A DNA stretch of 64,000 nucleotides from positions 930,001 to 994,000 of the forward strand of contig CAVXNJ010000004.1 of the NCBI GenBank assembly GCA_963763135.1, written 5' to 3'. This DNA is from JANMZO01 sp963763135 (GTDB lineage: Bacteria > Actinomycetota > Acidimicrobiia > Acidimicrobiales > JANYDT01). Under the pieces are notes generated by a model that was not told the DNA's origin, did not search any database, and saw only the letters and a program-made list of their open reading frames with translations. Within the stretch, counting starts at the first letter, position 1; every line of letters begins with the position of its first letter. This document shows, one piece after another, positions 42,110 through 51,142 of the stretch. The position numbers and the translations under genes are program-made.

Positions 42110-44062
42110 ATGTCTGATTCTGATGACCCGTCGAAGCGATTTAGCGCACGAGAAGAGCGTCCACGACGCAGTCCATCGCGCGACGCCCGACCGGGGCGGA
42201 CCTTCGGTGCTGATCGGCCGGGTCCCGGAGGCTCAAGGGGAGCGGGCGCCGATCGCCCGAAGAGCCTTGGTCGTCGAGACGTAGCGTTTGGGGACCGTAC
42301 GCCTCGTCCCGAGGCGGCACGCACCGACGGTGGGCGACCTGTTCGGGGTCGCTTTGGCGTCGAACCACGCGGGGAGGCCGGAGGATACCGGGGAGCACCC
42401 GATCGTGGACCGCGGCAGCCGGGCGGTTTCGGGCGAGATGGTGGTCGCGATCGGCCTGCTTGGGGCGATCGTGATCGTGGACCGGCTGTCGGTCGAGGTG
42501 ACCGTCCAGGGCCGGGCCGCGGAAGCTACGGTCCTCCGAGCGATCGTCCGGGCCGTCCCTCGTACGGTGCTCGAGATGCCGGTGGCGCAGGTGGCAGAGA
42601 AGGCGGTCGATCCTGGGGCAGCGGAGCGCCACAAGGGCGGTCCTTCGGACGCGACGACTCGCGGGGGAACTCCTTCGGTGGGGATCGGCCTAATCGTGGA
42701 GGTCCGTCTGGGCCCCGACCCGGCGGGCCGCGGCCTGACCGGTTTGGCGGCTCCGGGTCTGAACGACGTCCATCGCGTGGCCCGGAAACGGGCGAGACCC
42801 GTTCGTGGGGTGGTCCACGTAACGATGGTGGCCCACGTGGTGACGCCGGTCGACCCCGTCGCGACGACGGGCGACCGTCGAGTCGGCCTGATTCGCGTGG
42901 TCAGCGCGAGGGAGGGTTCCGGTCGGATGACCGCCGTCCTCGTTCGGATGGTCCGGCGCGTCCCTTCAACGATCGAGGCGACCGTGGGCCATCGCGGGGT
43001 GGGCCGTCCGGCGGTCGTCCGGCGGCCTCTGATGCGTTCCGCGACGCCGTGCAGCGGGATCGAGGACCTCGAACGTTCTCCCGCGACCCGCGCTCCGAGG
43101 ACCGCGGGCCGCGTGAACCAGTGCGCGGCGCAGATCGATTCGTCGATCGCGAACGCCCGGTAAGAGCGTGGGGCGTGGACCGCACAGAAATCGAACGGGA
43201 GCAGGCTGCGGCTATTCCTGAGATTCCGCCGATGGAGGAGCGCGCACCGCGTCGGCACGAGATCATCGAAGAGGTTCCGCTCGAAGAGAAGCGCAAACCC
43301 AAAAAGGCCGCGAAGCAGTGGGAAGCCGCCGGCTGGGAGCGCGAGTTCGAAGTCGACTCGTCCATGGATGATTCCCCCCAGACGTTTGACCGTGAGGTCG
43401 AAAGCGGCGGACCCGATGCCCGGACCGCCAAACGGCGACAGGCACCGGAAGCAGTAGCGAAAGAGCTGAACGCCGCAGTGGGGGCGCGACGCGGCGCCCG
43501 CCTCGAGCAGGGTCTCATGGAGGCGTCCAAGGCGTTCGAGCGCGAGCGTTTCGGAGATGCGTTGCGGATCCTCCGGCCACTGGCAGAAGAGGCGCCTGAT
43601 GTCGCTGCCGTGCGCGAGCTGACGGGGCTTTGTCTGTACCGACAGGGGAAGTGGGCCGAAGCCATCCGCCATCTTCAGCACTTCTGCGAGATCACCGGCT
43701 CGGTCGAGCAGAATCCGGTCCTGGCTGACTGCCATCGGGCGCTGCGCCACTACAACGTGGTTGAAACCCTCTGGGCGGAACTGTCGTCGTCGTCGCCTTC
43801 AGCAGATCTGGTTGCCGAGGGCCGTATCGTGGCCGCCGGCGCACTGGCTGACCAGGGAAAGCTTGGCGACGCCATCGCTTTGATGGAGCGGGCCTCGCTG
43901 TCGTCGAAGCGCCCGAAACCCCACCATCTGCGGCTGTGGTACTCCCTGGCCGACCTCTACGAACGTGCCGGCGATCTGCCGCGGGCCCGTGTGCTGTTCG
44001 AGCGCATAGCCAATCACGATGCCGAATTTGCCGACGTCACCTCACGCCTGGCGAATCTCTAG
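42110..44062 (+). CDS. TPR protein with long Arg/Gly/Asp-rich disordered N-terminus
   Basis: 650 residues. Residues 1 to about 360 are low complexity, dominated by R, G, D, P and S with repeated DRPG, RDDGR and GGPRPG-like units, and predicted disordered and able to bind RNA. Residues 440-650 form helical TPR-like repeats (MEASKAFERERFGDALRILRP, LYRQGKWAEAIRHLQHF, DLYERAGDLPRARVLFERI). TPR proteins with such tails occur in Actinobacteria without a defined role. It lies just after the rRNA operon and ends before a strong palindrome. Long open frames on other strands here are composition artefacts. Confidence 0.8.
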   Translation: MSDSDDPSKRFSAREERPRRSPSRDARPGRTFGADRPGPGGSRGAGADRPKSLGRRDVAFGDRTPRPEAARTDGGRPVRGRFGVEPRGEAGGYRGAPDRGPRQPGGFGRDGGRDRPAWGDRDRGPAVGRGDRPGPGRGSYGPPSDRPGRPSYGARDAGGAGGREGGRSWGSGAPQGRSFGRDDSRGNSFGGDRPNRGGPSGPRPGGPRPDRFGGSGSERRPSRGPETGETRSWGGPRNDGGPRGDAGRPRRDDGRPSSRPDSRGQREGGFRSDDRRPRSDGPARPFNDRGDRGPSRGGPSGGRPAASDAFRDAVQRDRGPRTFSRDPRSEDRGPREPVRGADRFVDRERPVRAWGVDRTEIEREQAAAIPEIPPMEERAPRRHEIIEEVPLEEKRKPKKAAKQWEAAGWEREFEVDSSMDDSPQTFDREVESGGPDARTAKRRQAPEAVAKELNAAVGARRGARLEQGLMEASKAFERERFGDALRILRPLAEEAPDVAAVRELTGLCLYRQGKWAEAIRHLQHFCEITGSVEQNPVLADCHRALRHYNVVETLWAELSSSSPSADLVAEGRIVAAGALADQGKLGDAIALMERASLSSKRPKPHHLRLWYSLADLYERAGDLPRARVLFERIANHDAEFADVTSRLANL

Positions 44063-44080
44063 GTTCAAACGACCGACGCG

Positions 44081-44112
44081 ACGAAGGGCTGCTCCTAGGA
44101 GCAGCCCTTCGT
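44081..44112. terminator. Perfect 32-bp palindromic bidirectional terminator
   Basis: A perfect palindrome: ACGAAGGGCTGCTCCT (44081-44096) is followed directly by its reverse complement. It folds to a stem of about 14 bp with CATTTTC after it. It separates the convergent TPR and aldolase genes. Confidence 0.85.
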
Positions 44113-44138
44113 CATTTTCTGCGACTAACGGATGGGGA

Positions 44139-45200
44139 TCAGGCGACGGTGATCGCCGGGTCGAGGTAGACGTCCTGGATGGCGTTGAGCAGGGCGATAC
44201 CTTCGGCCATCGGGCGCTGGAATGCCTTACGTCCGGCGATGAGGCCCATGCCACCGGCTCGCTTGTTGACTACGGCGGTGCGAACGGCCTCGGCGAGGTC
44301 GCTTTCGCCCGATGAGGCGCCTCCGGAGTTGATCAGGCCGATGCGGCCCATGTAACAGTTCGCAACCTGCCAACGCGTGAGATCGATCGGGTGATCGGTT
44401 GTCAGCTTCTCGTAGACCAGCTTGTCGGTCTTGCCGTACTTCGGTAGAGCGTTGTAGCCACCGTTGTTTTCCGGGAGCTTCTGCTTGATGATGTCGGCGC
44501 CGATGGTCACGCCGAGATGGTTGGCTTGGCCCGTAAGGTCGGCTGACACTTCGTAGTTCTTGCCGTCGACCGTGAACGCCGAGTTGCGGACGTAGCACCA
44601 CAGCACGGTGAACATACCGAGCTGATGGGCCTGGTCGAACACGGCGGCGATTTCCTGGAGTTGGCGGGTCGACTCGGCCGAGCCCCAGTACACCGTGGCA
44701 CCGATACCGGCAGCTCCAAGGTCGGCCGCCTGGCGGACGTTGCCGAACAGAACCTGATCGCCCTTGTTCGGGAACGTCAGAAGCTCGTTGTGGTTGATCT
44801 TCACGATGAACGGAATCTTGTGGGCGTACCGACGGCCCACGGCACCGAGAACGCCGAACGTCGAGGCTACGGCGGAGCAGCCTCCTTCGATGGCGAGCTC
44901 CACAATCGAAGAGGGATCAAACATCGTCATGTTCTTGGCGAAGCTGGCGGCACCGGAGTGCTCGATACCCTGGTCAACCGGGAGAATCGACGTGTACCCG
45001 GTGTTCGCCAACCGGCCGTGCGTCAACATCGAAGCCAGGTTGCGGAGTACCGGAATGGGTCGGTCGGTCTGCGAGTAGATCTCGTCGATGACGTTTGGGC
45101 TCGGGAGGTGGAGGGTCGACTTGTCAATGGTCGAGCACTTGTGGGTGAGCAGGCTCTCCGCCTGGTCGCCGAGAACGGATGTGACATCGAGCTTTGCCAT
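44139..45200 (-). CDS. Class I fructose-bisphosphate aldolase
   Basis: Glycolysis/gluconeogenesis aldolase of the DhnA/FbaB (archaeal-type, Schiff base) family, 353 residues. SILPVDQGIEHSG, IPFIVKINHNELLT, AAGIGATVYWGSAE and LINSGGASSGESDL are family blocks. The lysines expected for Schiff base formation lie in this core, but I did not assign one. The ATG at 45200 (MAKLDVTSVLG) has CGGAGG upstream; the longer frame to 45302 is unsupported. It is followed by the terminator palindrome. Confidence 0.9.
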   Translation of the reverse strand: MAKLDVTSVLGDQAESLLTHKCSTIDKSTLHLPSPNVIDEIYSQTDRPIPVLRNLASMLTHGRLANTGYTSILPVDQGIEHSGAASFAKNMTMFDPSSIVELAIEGGCSAVASTFGVLGAVGRRYAHKIPFIVKINHNELLTFPNKGDQVLFGNVRQAADLGAAGIGATVYWGSAESTRQLQEIAAVFDQAHQLGMFTVLWCYVRNSAFTVDGKNYEVSADLTGQANHLGVTIGADIIKQKLPENNGGYNALPKYGKTDKLVYEKLTTDHPIDLTRWQVANCYMGRIGLINSGGASSGESDLAEAVRTAVVNKRAGGMGLIAGRKAFQRPMAEGIALLNAIQDVYLDPAITVA

Positions 45201-45379
45201 GTTGCGGAAGCCTCCGGGTAGTCGAACGTAGAAAATGTGTGCCCATAGGGACGCCGTCAGCGTACTCCGCTCCGATTTGACAGTCGGTGAACGTCGGGAC
45301 ATGTGTGGACTTTGGTCCTACAGATTTCGACGAGTATCCCGGACTCCTTTAATTGGAACGACGCGGTGCTTCGTATCGC

Positions 45380-46579
45380 TCAGCGCACTGAGCGATACAC
45401 GATTCCGGTGCGGGGTTTGGGCCAGAAAAACGTGGTTTTGGCCGGCATGCGTGTACGGCTGTCGGCGACGGCTCGAATCTGGTTGACCGTCGCCGGACGG
45501 AGAAGAATGCCGACCGACGCCAACCCGTCATTCACCTGATTCGTGACCGAGTTGATGCTGTGCTGGTACCGAACGGTGGCATCCGGAGCGGCTGCGGCCA
45601 GAGCAACTCGGACTCGTGTCGAGTCGAGGTTCACGGCCTCATCAAAGGCCTCTGGTTTGGGCGTGAGGGTCCGGGTGCCGTTCGGACTGACCAGCGTCAG
45701 GAAACCGCCCGCAGCCATCTCATCGACGACCGAGGGGCCAACCGGCGCGGCCGGGGCGATGTCGAAGAACGCCGAGAGTCCGTCGACCAGCCCGTCGACG
45801 GACGTGCCTTCGGGCAGCTCCACCAGGCGATGAATCGCCCGGACGACGAGCTGGTCCTCCGCCAGTTCAACCAGGAGGGCCATGATTCCCGTCGACTCCC
45901 CCGGATTCGTACCGCGCTCGCTCAGATACGCGAGACCGGTCTCGAAACGGTGGTGCCCGTCGGCGATCACCACCGGGGTCTTCTCGGCAAGTGACTGGAT
46001 GGCGGCAACGTCGTCTGCTTGATCGACGCGCCACACCTGGTGGACGACACCCTCCTCGTCGGTGCCTTCGGCGAGAACCGGATACTTGGTCGTCAGCGAT
46101 TCGAGTAACGCTCCGAGCCCGGAGGTCAGGGAGAGTCCCCAGATCGGCGACGTGTTGATCTCGGTTGCGCGAATCAGGTTGAGGCGGTCCGCTTTGTCCT
46201 TCGATGTGGTTTCCTCGTGGGGAAGCACATCGCCGGTTCCGGGTGGTTCGAGCCCGAGTCCGCCGATAACACCGGTTGTCTGCCTCGTTGTACCCGACTC
46301 GTCGGTCGCAATCATCCGGTATATCGAGAACGACGGGTCAGCGTCGATCCCGATCACTCCTTCAGCCAACCAGGCATCGAGCATCGACCGTGCACCGGTG
46401 TATGCGCCAGGATCATCGGCTCCGTGGGGAAAATCGATCCGGACGCTGTTGTGCGGGTGCCGGTCTTCGAGGGCCATCCGATCGGCGGCGCTCAACACGT
46501 CGTATGGCGGGGCGATCAGGTCGTTCAGGGCCGACGTCTCCGAATAGCGGAGCGCAGCGAAAGGGCGAAACACGGTCAT
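45380..46579 (-). CDS. DUF1015 family protein
   Basis: 399-residue cytosolic protein. It matches the DUF1015 pattern: an N-terminal FRPFAALRY and IAPPYDVLSAADRMAL block, SFSIYRM, a central LPHEETTSKDKADRLNLIRA and the conserved PVVIADGHHRFETGLAY with a paired histidine motif that could bind metal or phosphate. Function is not established for the bacterial members. It starts at the ATG at 46579 and is divergent from the HAD gene at 46685. Confidence 0.85.
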   Translation of the reverse strand: MTVFRPFAALRYSETSALNDLIAPPYDVLSAADRMALEDRHPHNSVRIDFPHGADDPGAYTGARSMLDAWLAEGVIGIDADPSFSIYRMIATDESGTTRQTTGVIGGLGLEPPGTGDVLPHEETTSKDKADRLNLIRATEINTSPIWGLSLTSGLGALLESLTTKYPVLAEGTDEEGVVHQVWRVDQADDVAAIQSLAEKTPVVIADGHHRFETGLAYLSERGTNPGESTGIMALLVELAEDQLVVRAIHRLVELPEGTSVDGLVDGLSAFFDIAPAAPVGPSVVDEMAAGGFLTLVSPNGTRTLTPKPEAFDEAVNLDSTRVRVALAAAAPDATVRYQHSINSVTNQVNDGLASVGILLRPATVNQIRAVADSRTRMPAKTTFFWPKPRTGIVYRSVR

Positions 46580-46684
46580 GGTCTTTGTTTAGCCGACTTG
46601 GGGCCGCTGATGAATTCAGGGTGGTCGACGCTCGTGCACCCGCACACTGAAGTGGTCAGGGTTGAGGTCCATTAGGTTGAGTGC

Positions 46685-47473
46685 GTGGCTTGGATACTTG
46701 ATCTTGACGGCGTGCTGTGGCTGGGCGAAACGCCCATCCGGGGCTCGTTCGACGCGGTGCGCGAACTTCGGGCCGCTGGCGAGCGGGTGTTGTTCCTGAC
46801 AAACAACTCGTCGATGACCATCGCGGCGTACGTCGCCAAGATGGGCACGATGGGACTCGAGGTCGCCGCCGAAGAACTCTGCACGTCAGCCCAGGCCGCC
46901 GCCGAGCTGGTCGAACCAGGCGAAGTCGCGTTGGTGTGTGGCGGCGACGGGATCGTAGAGGCACTTACGAATCGCGGTGTCCGGTGCGTCCGTGAGCTGG
47001 AGCCGGGCATTAGTGCCGTCGTGGCCGGTATCGACCGGCAGTTCACCTATGACAAGCTCAAAACGGCGTTCAAGGCCGTCCACGCCGGAGCCCGTTTGAT
47101 CGGAACGAACGACGACCCGACCTACCCCACGATCGACGGTCCTATCCCCGGCGGGGGAGCCATAGTGGCGGCAATCGCTTATGCGGCCGGGATATCCCCA
47201 CAATTCGGCGGCAAACCCAATGCTGCGGCGGCCGAGGTCGTGTTTCAGCGTCTGGGTCTTGGCCTCAACCCGACGGCAGCCGAGCGTCGAAATCTGCTCA
47301 TGGTCGGAGATCGTCCGTCGACCGACGGCGGTATGGCGGTAACCATGGGCGCCCGCTTCGGTTTGGTGTTGAGCGGCGTGACGCTGCGAGCTGAGCTTCC
47401 GGTGAACCCAACCCCCGACCTGATAGCGGAGAACCTCGCTGCTCTCGTGGCGAGCGAACTTTCATGCCGGTAG
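46685..47473 (+). CDS. HAD-IIA family phosphatase (NagD-like)
   Basis: 262-residue sugar- or nucleotide-phosphatase of the NagD/p-nitrophenylphosphatase type. Motif I is ILDLDGVLWLGE, motif II VLFLTNNSS, the cap contains GTNDDPTYPTIDG and GGGAIVAAIAYAAG, motif III has GGKPNAAAAEVV, and motif IV is LMVGDRPSTDGGMAV. The GTG at 46685 is the start. It is convergent with the rhomboid gene, leaving only six bases between the stops. Confidence 0.88.
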   Translation: MAWILDLDGVLWLGETPIRGSFDAVRELRAAGERVLFLTNNSSMTIAAYVAKMGTMGLEVAAEELCTSAQAAAELVEPGEVALVCGGDGIVEALTNRGVRCVRELEPGISAVVAGIDRQFTYDKLKTAFKAVHAGARLIGTNDDPTYPTIDGPIPGGGAIVAAIAYAAGISPQFGGKPNAAAAEVVFQRLGLGLNPTAAERRNLLMVGDRPSTDGGMAVTMGARFGLVLSGVTLRAELPVNPTPDLIAENLAALVASELSCR

Positions 47474-47479
47474 CTCGAT

Positions 47480-48295
47480 TCAGAAGCGGAGCCTGAGCGC
47501 CGACGGCGGTTCGACCGGTCGGCCGACGTTGCGCAACAACATGGCGACGACAATGCCGAACGCGAATCCGACGACGTGGGCCATCCAGGCGACTCCCGAC
47601 GTGGGCGCAATGTAGAACTGTGAGACGAACCACACACCGAGCAGAAGCCACGCCGGAACCCGTACCGGGATAATCGTCAGCAGTGCTCTGATCCTGACCT
47701 TGGGGAAGAGCACAAGGTAAGCACCCATAACAGCTGCGATCGCACCGGATGCGCCGACCAGCGGAACGGTCGACGACGGGGCCGCCAGCGCGTGTCCGAG
47801 GGTAGCCACCACCCCACCCACGAGGTAGAAGGTGAGGAACTGGACGCGTCCCCAGCGGTCCTCGACGTTGTTGCCAAAGATCCACAGGAAAAGCATGTTT
47901 CCCGCGAGGTGCATGACATCACCGTGGAAGAACATCGAGCTCAGGATCGAGATCCAAATGGACTTCTGCGGAAAGAGCGCAACCTGGAACTGCTTTCCTG
48001 TCTCGGTCGCCTTGCCACACGAGTTCTCCTGGCCGGTGTCGAGGGTTCTCGTGATCTCCGCGATGCGAAGCGGTCGGAGATGCAACACCTCGCACGGGAT
48101 CGCCGCCCTGGCGTAGAGGAACGAGGTTTCGTTCAGTTCCAGGTCGAAACTCGAGACCGGCGCAGGAAGGTCGATGATCGGTTCCGTGCGGCCGTGAAAC
48201 TGCAGCAGGACAAACACCCCGATGTTGACCACGAGAAGGAAGAGCGTGACGATCGGTCGGCGTCGGGTGGGATTGTCGTCGCGATACGGAAGCAC
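47480..48295 (-). CDS. Rhomboid family intramembrane serine protease
   Basis: 271 residues with about six membrane helices. The catalytic serine lies in GASGAIAAVMGAY and the histidine in WMAHVVGFAFG; the structural HLAGNMLFLWIFG (HxxxN) precedes them. An insertion of about 80 residues between helices 1 and 2 includes two cysteines (IPCEV and NSCGK). Rhomboids cleave membrane proteins inside the bilayer; no substrate can be named. Confidence 0.9.
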   Translation of the reverse strand: MLPYRDDNPTRRRPIVTLFLLVVNIGVFVLLQFHGRTEPIIDLPAPVSSFDLELNETSFLYARAAIPCEVLHLRPLRIAEITRTLDTGQENSCGKATETGKQFQVALFPQKSIWISILSSMFFHGDVMHLAGNMLFLWIFGNNVEDRWGRVQFLTFYLVGGVVATLGHALAAPSSTVPLVGASGAIAAVMGAYLVLFPKVRIRALLTIIPVRVPAWLLLGVWFVSQFYIAPTSGVAWMAHVVGFAFGIVVAMLLRNVGRPVEPPSALRLRF

Positions 48296-48477
48296 GACGG
48301 CGGGTTTATCACGCGTTTGTGGCGATCGGCGTTCGGATGGTGAAGAACGTCACTCCGACCGGTGGGTCCTATGCGCGCAGACCGTGTATCGTAGACGTCT
48401 CGCTGCACACTGCAGCCGTCGGCAAACCTCGGGGTTGATTGAGGCAAGCCGTCCCCTGAGAAAGAACCGAAAAGAAC

Positions 48478-51030
48478 ATGAACGCATTTGCTGCGCTCGG
48501 CCTCGCGCCGCGCCTTGTCGACACGCTTGCCCAAGAGGGCATTGAAGCCCCGTTTCCCGTCCAATCCATAACCATTCCAGACGCGCTCACCGGTCGCGAT
48601 CTGTGCGGTAAAGCACCGACCGGTTCCGGAAAAACTCTCGCCTACGGCCTGGCCGTGGTGCAGTTGGTCAAGAAGGCCAACCGTCGCATGCCCTCGGCGC
48701 TCATTCTGGTGCCGACGCGTGAACTCGCCCAGCAGGTAGCGAGCGCGCTCACGCCGTTCGCCCGGGCTCAGGGCCGTTGGGTCACCGCGTTCTACGGCGG
48801 CGCCGGCATGATGCGTCAGATCGAAGACCTGCGTCGCGGTGTCGACATCGCCGTCGCCACGCCGGGCCGATTGACGGACCTCATCAACCGCAACGAAATG
48901 AGCCTGGAGCAGACGCATCTCGTCGTTATCGACGAAGCCGACCGCATGGCCGACATGGGCTTCACGCCGCAGGTCACGTGGTTGCTCGACAGCGTCGCCA
49001 AGGAACGTCAGATCCTCCTGTTCTCGGCCACCCTCGATGGTGACGTCGAACACCTGGTCAAGAAGTACATGAACGATCCGATCACCCACACCCTGTCGAC
49101 GGAGGACGACGAGGAAGCCGTCATGCGCCGCGCCAAGCACCTCGCGGTCGGCACGGCCACTCCCACGAAATTCCAGGATCTCGCCTACCTGTGCGACGCC
49201 TCGCAGCGCACGATTCTGTTCGTCAAGAATCGCTTCGCAACCGAACGGACGGCTGACGCTCTGACCGATCTTGGCGTGTCGGCGCTCGCCATGCACGGAG
49301 GCATGACCCAGGCGGCCCGCAGCAAAGCGCTCGCTCGCTGGGCCAGTGGTGGTGTTCGGGCACTCGTGGCCACCGACGTCGCCGCCCGCGGCGTGCACGT
49401 CGACGCCGTTGATCTCGTGGTTCACGTTGATCCGCCGCAAGAGCACAAGGATTACCTCCACCGCTCGGGCCGCACTGCCCGTGCTGGTGCAACCGGCGTG
49501 GTAGTAAGCATGCTTAGGAAAGAACAGCGCAAGGGTGCTGCGGTGATGTTCAAGCGTCTCGGCGTGGAAGTCGCCGACTCCGGTGCTGACGAGGCACGTG
49601 AACTGATTCGGGCGGTCCGACTGTCACCAAAGCCGGTCTTCGGTGGGTTTGAGGAGACCGACAGCGATTCCGGTTTGAGCTTCGATGACGCCCTCGCGGT
49701 GCTCGACGATGTTGACGGAATCGACGGCATCGCCCGGCCAGCGGCAAAAGCCACGGCAAAGCCACGGGCCGGCAAGGTCGATGAGTGGGCTGGCACCGAG
49801 GAGCGCTACGAGAAGGAACTGGCCGATCCCGACGTTGACGCGTGGGGCGAGCGTGCATCAAGCGGCTCTGGCGAACGCTCATGGGGCGATCGCTCACGTG
49901 GCGGAGAACGTCCGGCTATGCCACGGGGCTTCGAGGCTCGCAAGGATCGCGGCGACCGTGGCGGACGAGATTTCCGTCCGTCGGCTCCCCGGGGCGTCGG
50001 TGAGCGCAGCTGGTCGCACGCGGGAAGCAGCAGCACGCACGACCGCTTCGCAGCCCGCACTGAAGAGCGCAGCGGCGGTCGGCCAAGTTGGGCCGGCGAC
50101 GGTGGCCGTCCCGCTGGCGGCGGATTCCGGTCCGAGCGTCCGGCCGCAGGTGGCTTCCGGTCAGAGCGTCCGGCCCGGCCGGGTGGCTTCGAACGCGGTG
50201 GCGCTGGTGCTGGCCGCAGCGATGGCGGCTACGGACGCCCAGCCAAGCCTTACGGCGAGCGGACGTTCAACCGCGACGGTGCCCGAGATGGAGCCCGCAG
50301 CGAAAGTCGTCCGTGGGCACCGCGAGGCGAAGCCGCTGGGTCGGATCGACCTGCGCGTTCGTGGCAGGACCGACCGAGTTCAGGCCGTCCGAGCTTTGAT
50401 CGTTCGGGATCCGACCGCCCGTCCTTCGACCGCTCCGGTGGCGATCGGTTTGGCAGCGACCGGAACGGCAGTGATCGTGGTGCGGCCCGTGGTGGTCGTC
50501 CCGACGGCGATCGGCCCCGCTGGGATGCTCCTCGTGGTGACCGACCCACCGGTGACCGTCCCGATCGCGGGGCACGTCCGGCGTGGAACGACCGCCCGGC
50601 TTCGAGTGACCGTCCCGATCGCGGAGCGCGTCCGGCGTGGAACGACCGCCCGGCCTCGGGAGACCGCCCCGATCGGGGCGCTCGTCCCGGTGGCTTCCGC
50701 TCTAGCGGACCTCGGACCGAGTGGGCGCCGTGTGGCGGATCCGATCGTCCGGCTCCCCGGGCCGGAGGGTTCGATCGTGATGCCGATCGTGGCCCCCGCT
50801 CGGATCGTCCGGCCCGTGAGGGAACGACCCGTTGGTCGTCGGGAGCTCCCGGCAGCCGCTCGTGGTCGAACGGTGACCGGCCCGGCGCGCGGGCCGATAC
50901 TCGCGGTCCGGGTGGACGCCCGAGCTACGGCGGGGGCAAGCCCGGAGGCCGTCCGGCGGCTCGAGGCGCTTCCGCTGGTGGATTCCAGGGCTCGCCGAAG
51001 CTGACCTGGCGGGCCAGCCGCCCGAAGTAG
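48478..51030 (+). CDS. DEAD-box RNA helicase with long RGD-rich tail
   Basis: 850 residues. The core occupies about 1-375: Q motif (FPVQSITIPDALTGRD), Walker A APTGSGKT (46-53), PTRELAQQV, VIDEADRMADMG, SAT, and HRSGRTARAGATG of motif VI. From about residue 440 the protein is Arg/Gly/Asp/Ser/Pro rich with many SDRP, GGFRSERP and RGARPAWNDRP repeats, like the TPR gene at 42.1 kb. It is probably a ribosome-assembly or cold-shock helicase, by analogy with CsdA/DeaD. The 180-nt upstream gap may carry an untranslated leader, but I could assign no structure. Confidence 0.92.
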   Translation: MNAFAALGLAPRLVDTLAQEGIEAPFPVQSITIPDALTGRDLCGKAPTGSGKTLAYGLAVVQLVKKANRRMPSALILVPTRELAQQVASALTPFARAQGRWVTAFYGGAGMMRQIEDLRRGVDIAVATPGRLTDLINRNEMSLEQTHLVVIDEADRMADMGFTPQVTWLLDSVAKERQILLFSATLDGDVEHLVKKYMNDPITHTLSTEDDEEAVMRRAKHLAVGTATPTKFQDLAYLCDASQRTILFVKNRFATERTADALTDLGVSALAMHGGMTQAARSKALARWASGGVRALVATDVAARGVHVDAVDLVVHVDPPQEHKDYLHRSGRTARAGATGVVVSMLRKEQRKGAAVMFKRLGVEVADSGADEARELIRAVRLSPKPVFGGFEETDSDSGLSFDDALAVLDDVDGIDGIARPAAKATAKPRAGKVDEWAGTEERYEKELADPDVDAWGERASSGSGERSWGDRSRGGERPAMPRGFEARKDRGDRGGRDFRPSAPRGVGERSWSHAGSSSTHDRFAARTEERSGGRPSWAGDGGRPAGGGFRSERPAAGGFRSERPARPGGFERGGAGAGRSDGGYGRPAKPYGERTFNRDGARDGARSESRPWAPRGEAAGSDRPARSWQDRPSSGRPSFDRSGSDRPSFDRSGGDRFGSDRNGSDRGAARGGRPDGDRPRWDAPRGDRPTGDRPDRGARPAWNDRPASSDRPDRGARPAWNDRPASGDRPDRGARPGGFRSSGPRTEWAPCGGSDRPAPRAGGFDRDADRGPRSDRPAREGTTRWSSGAPGSRSWSNGDRPGARADTRGPGGRPSYGGGKPGGRPAARGASAGGFQGSPKLTWRASRPK

Positions 51031-51058
51031 GCGTTGTTAGCGCAACGCTAATCAGTGG

Positions 51059-51099
51059 AACAACGAAGGCCCGTGCTCAGTGCACGGGCCTTCGTTGTT
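51059..51099. terminator. Strong bidirectional terminator
   Basis: An 18-bp perfect stem: AACAACGAAGGCCCGTGC (51059-51076) with its complement at 51082-51099 and a 5-nt loop. A smaller hairpin (GCGTTG/CAACGC, 51031-51048) precedes it. It separates the convergent helicase and plsC genes. Confidence 0.85.
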
Positions 51100-51142
51100 A
51101 TGCGTTCGCCTAAGGGCACTGAACTCGCCGTTCCGCTGGCGG

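Noticed and set aside
42233..43750. 505-codon leftward frame and 291-codon rightward frame over the TPR gene
   Set aside because: They are open only because the Arg/Gly/Asp codons of the real frame rarely give stops on other frames; the products are Arg/Pro/Thr-rich nonsense.
49685..51004. 439-codon rightward frame inside the helicase tail
   Set aside because: Same composition effect; the helicase frame continues through it with a sensible repeat grammar.
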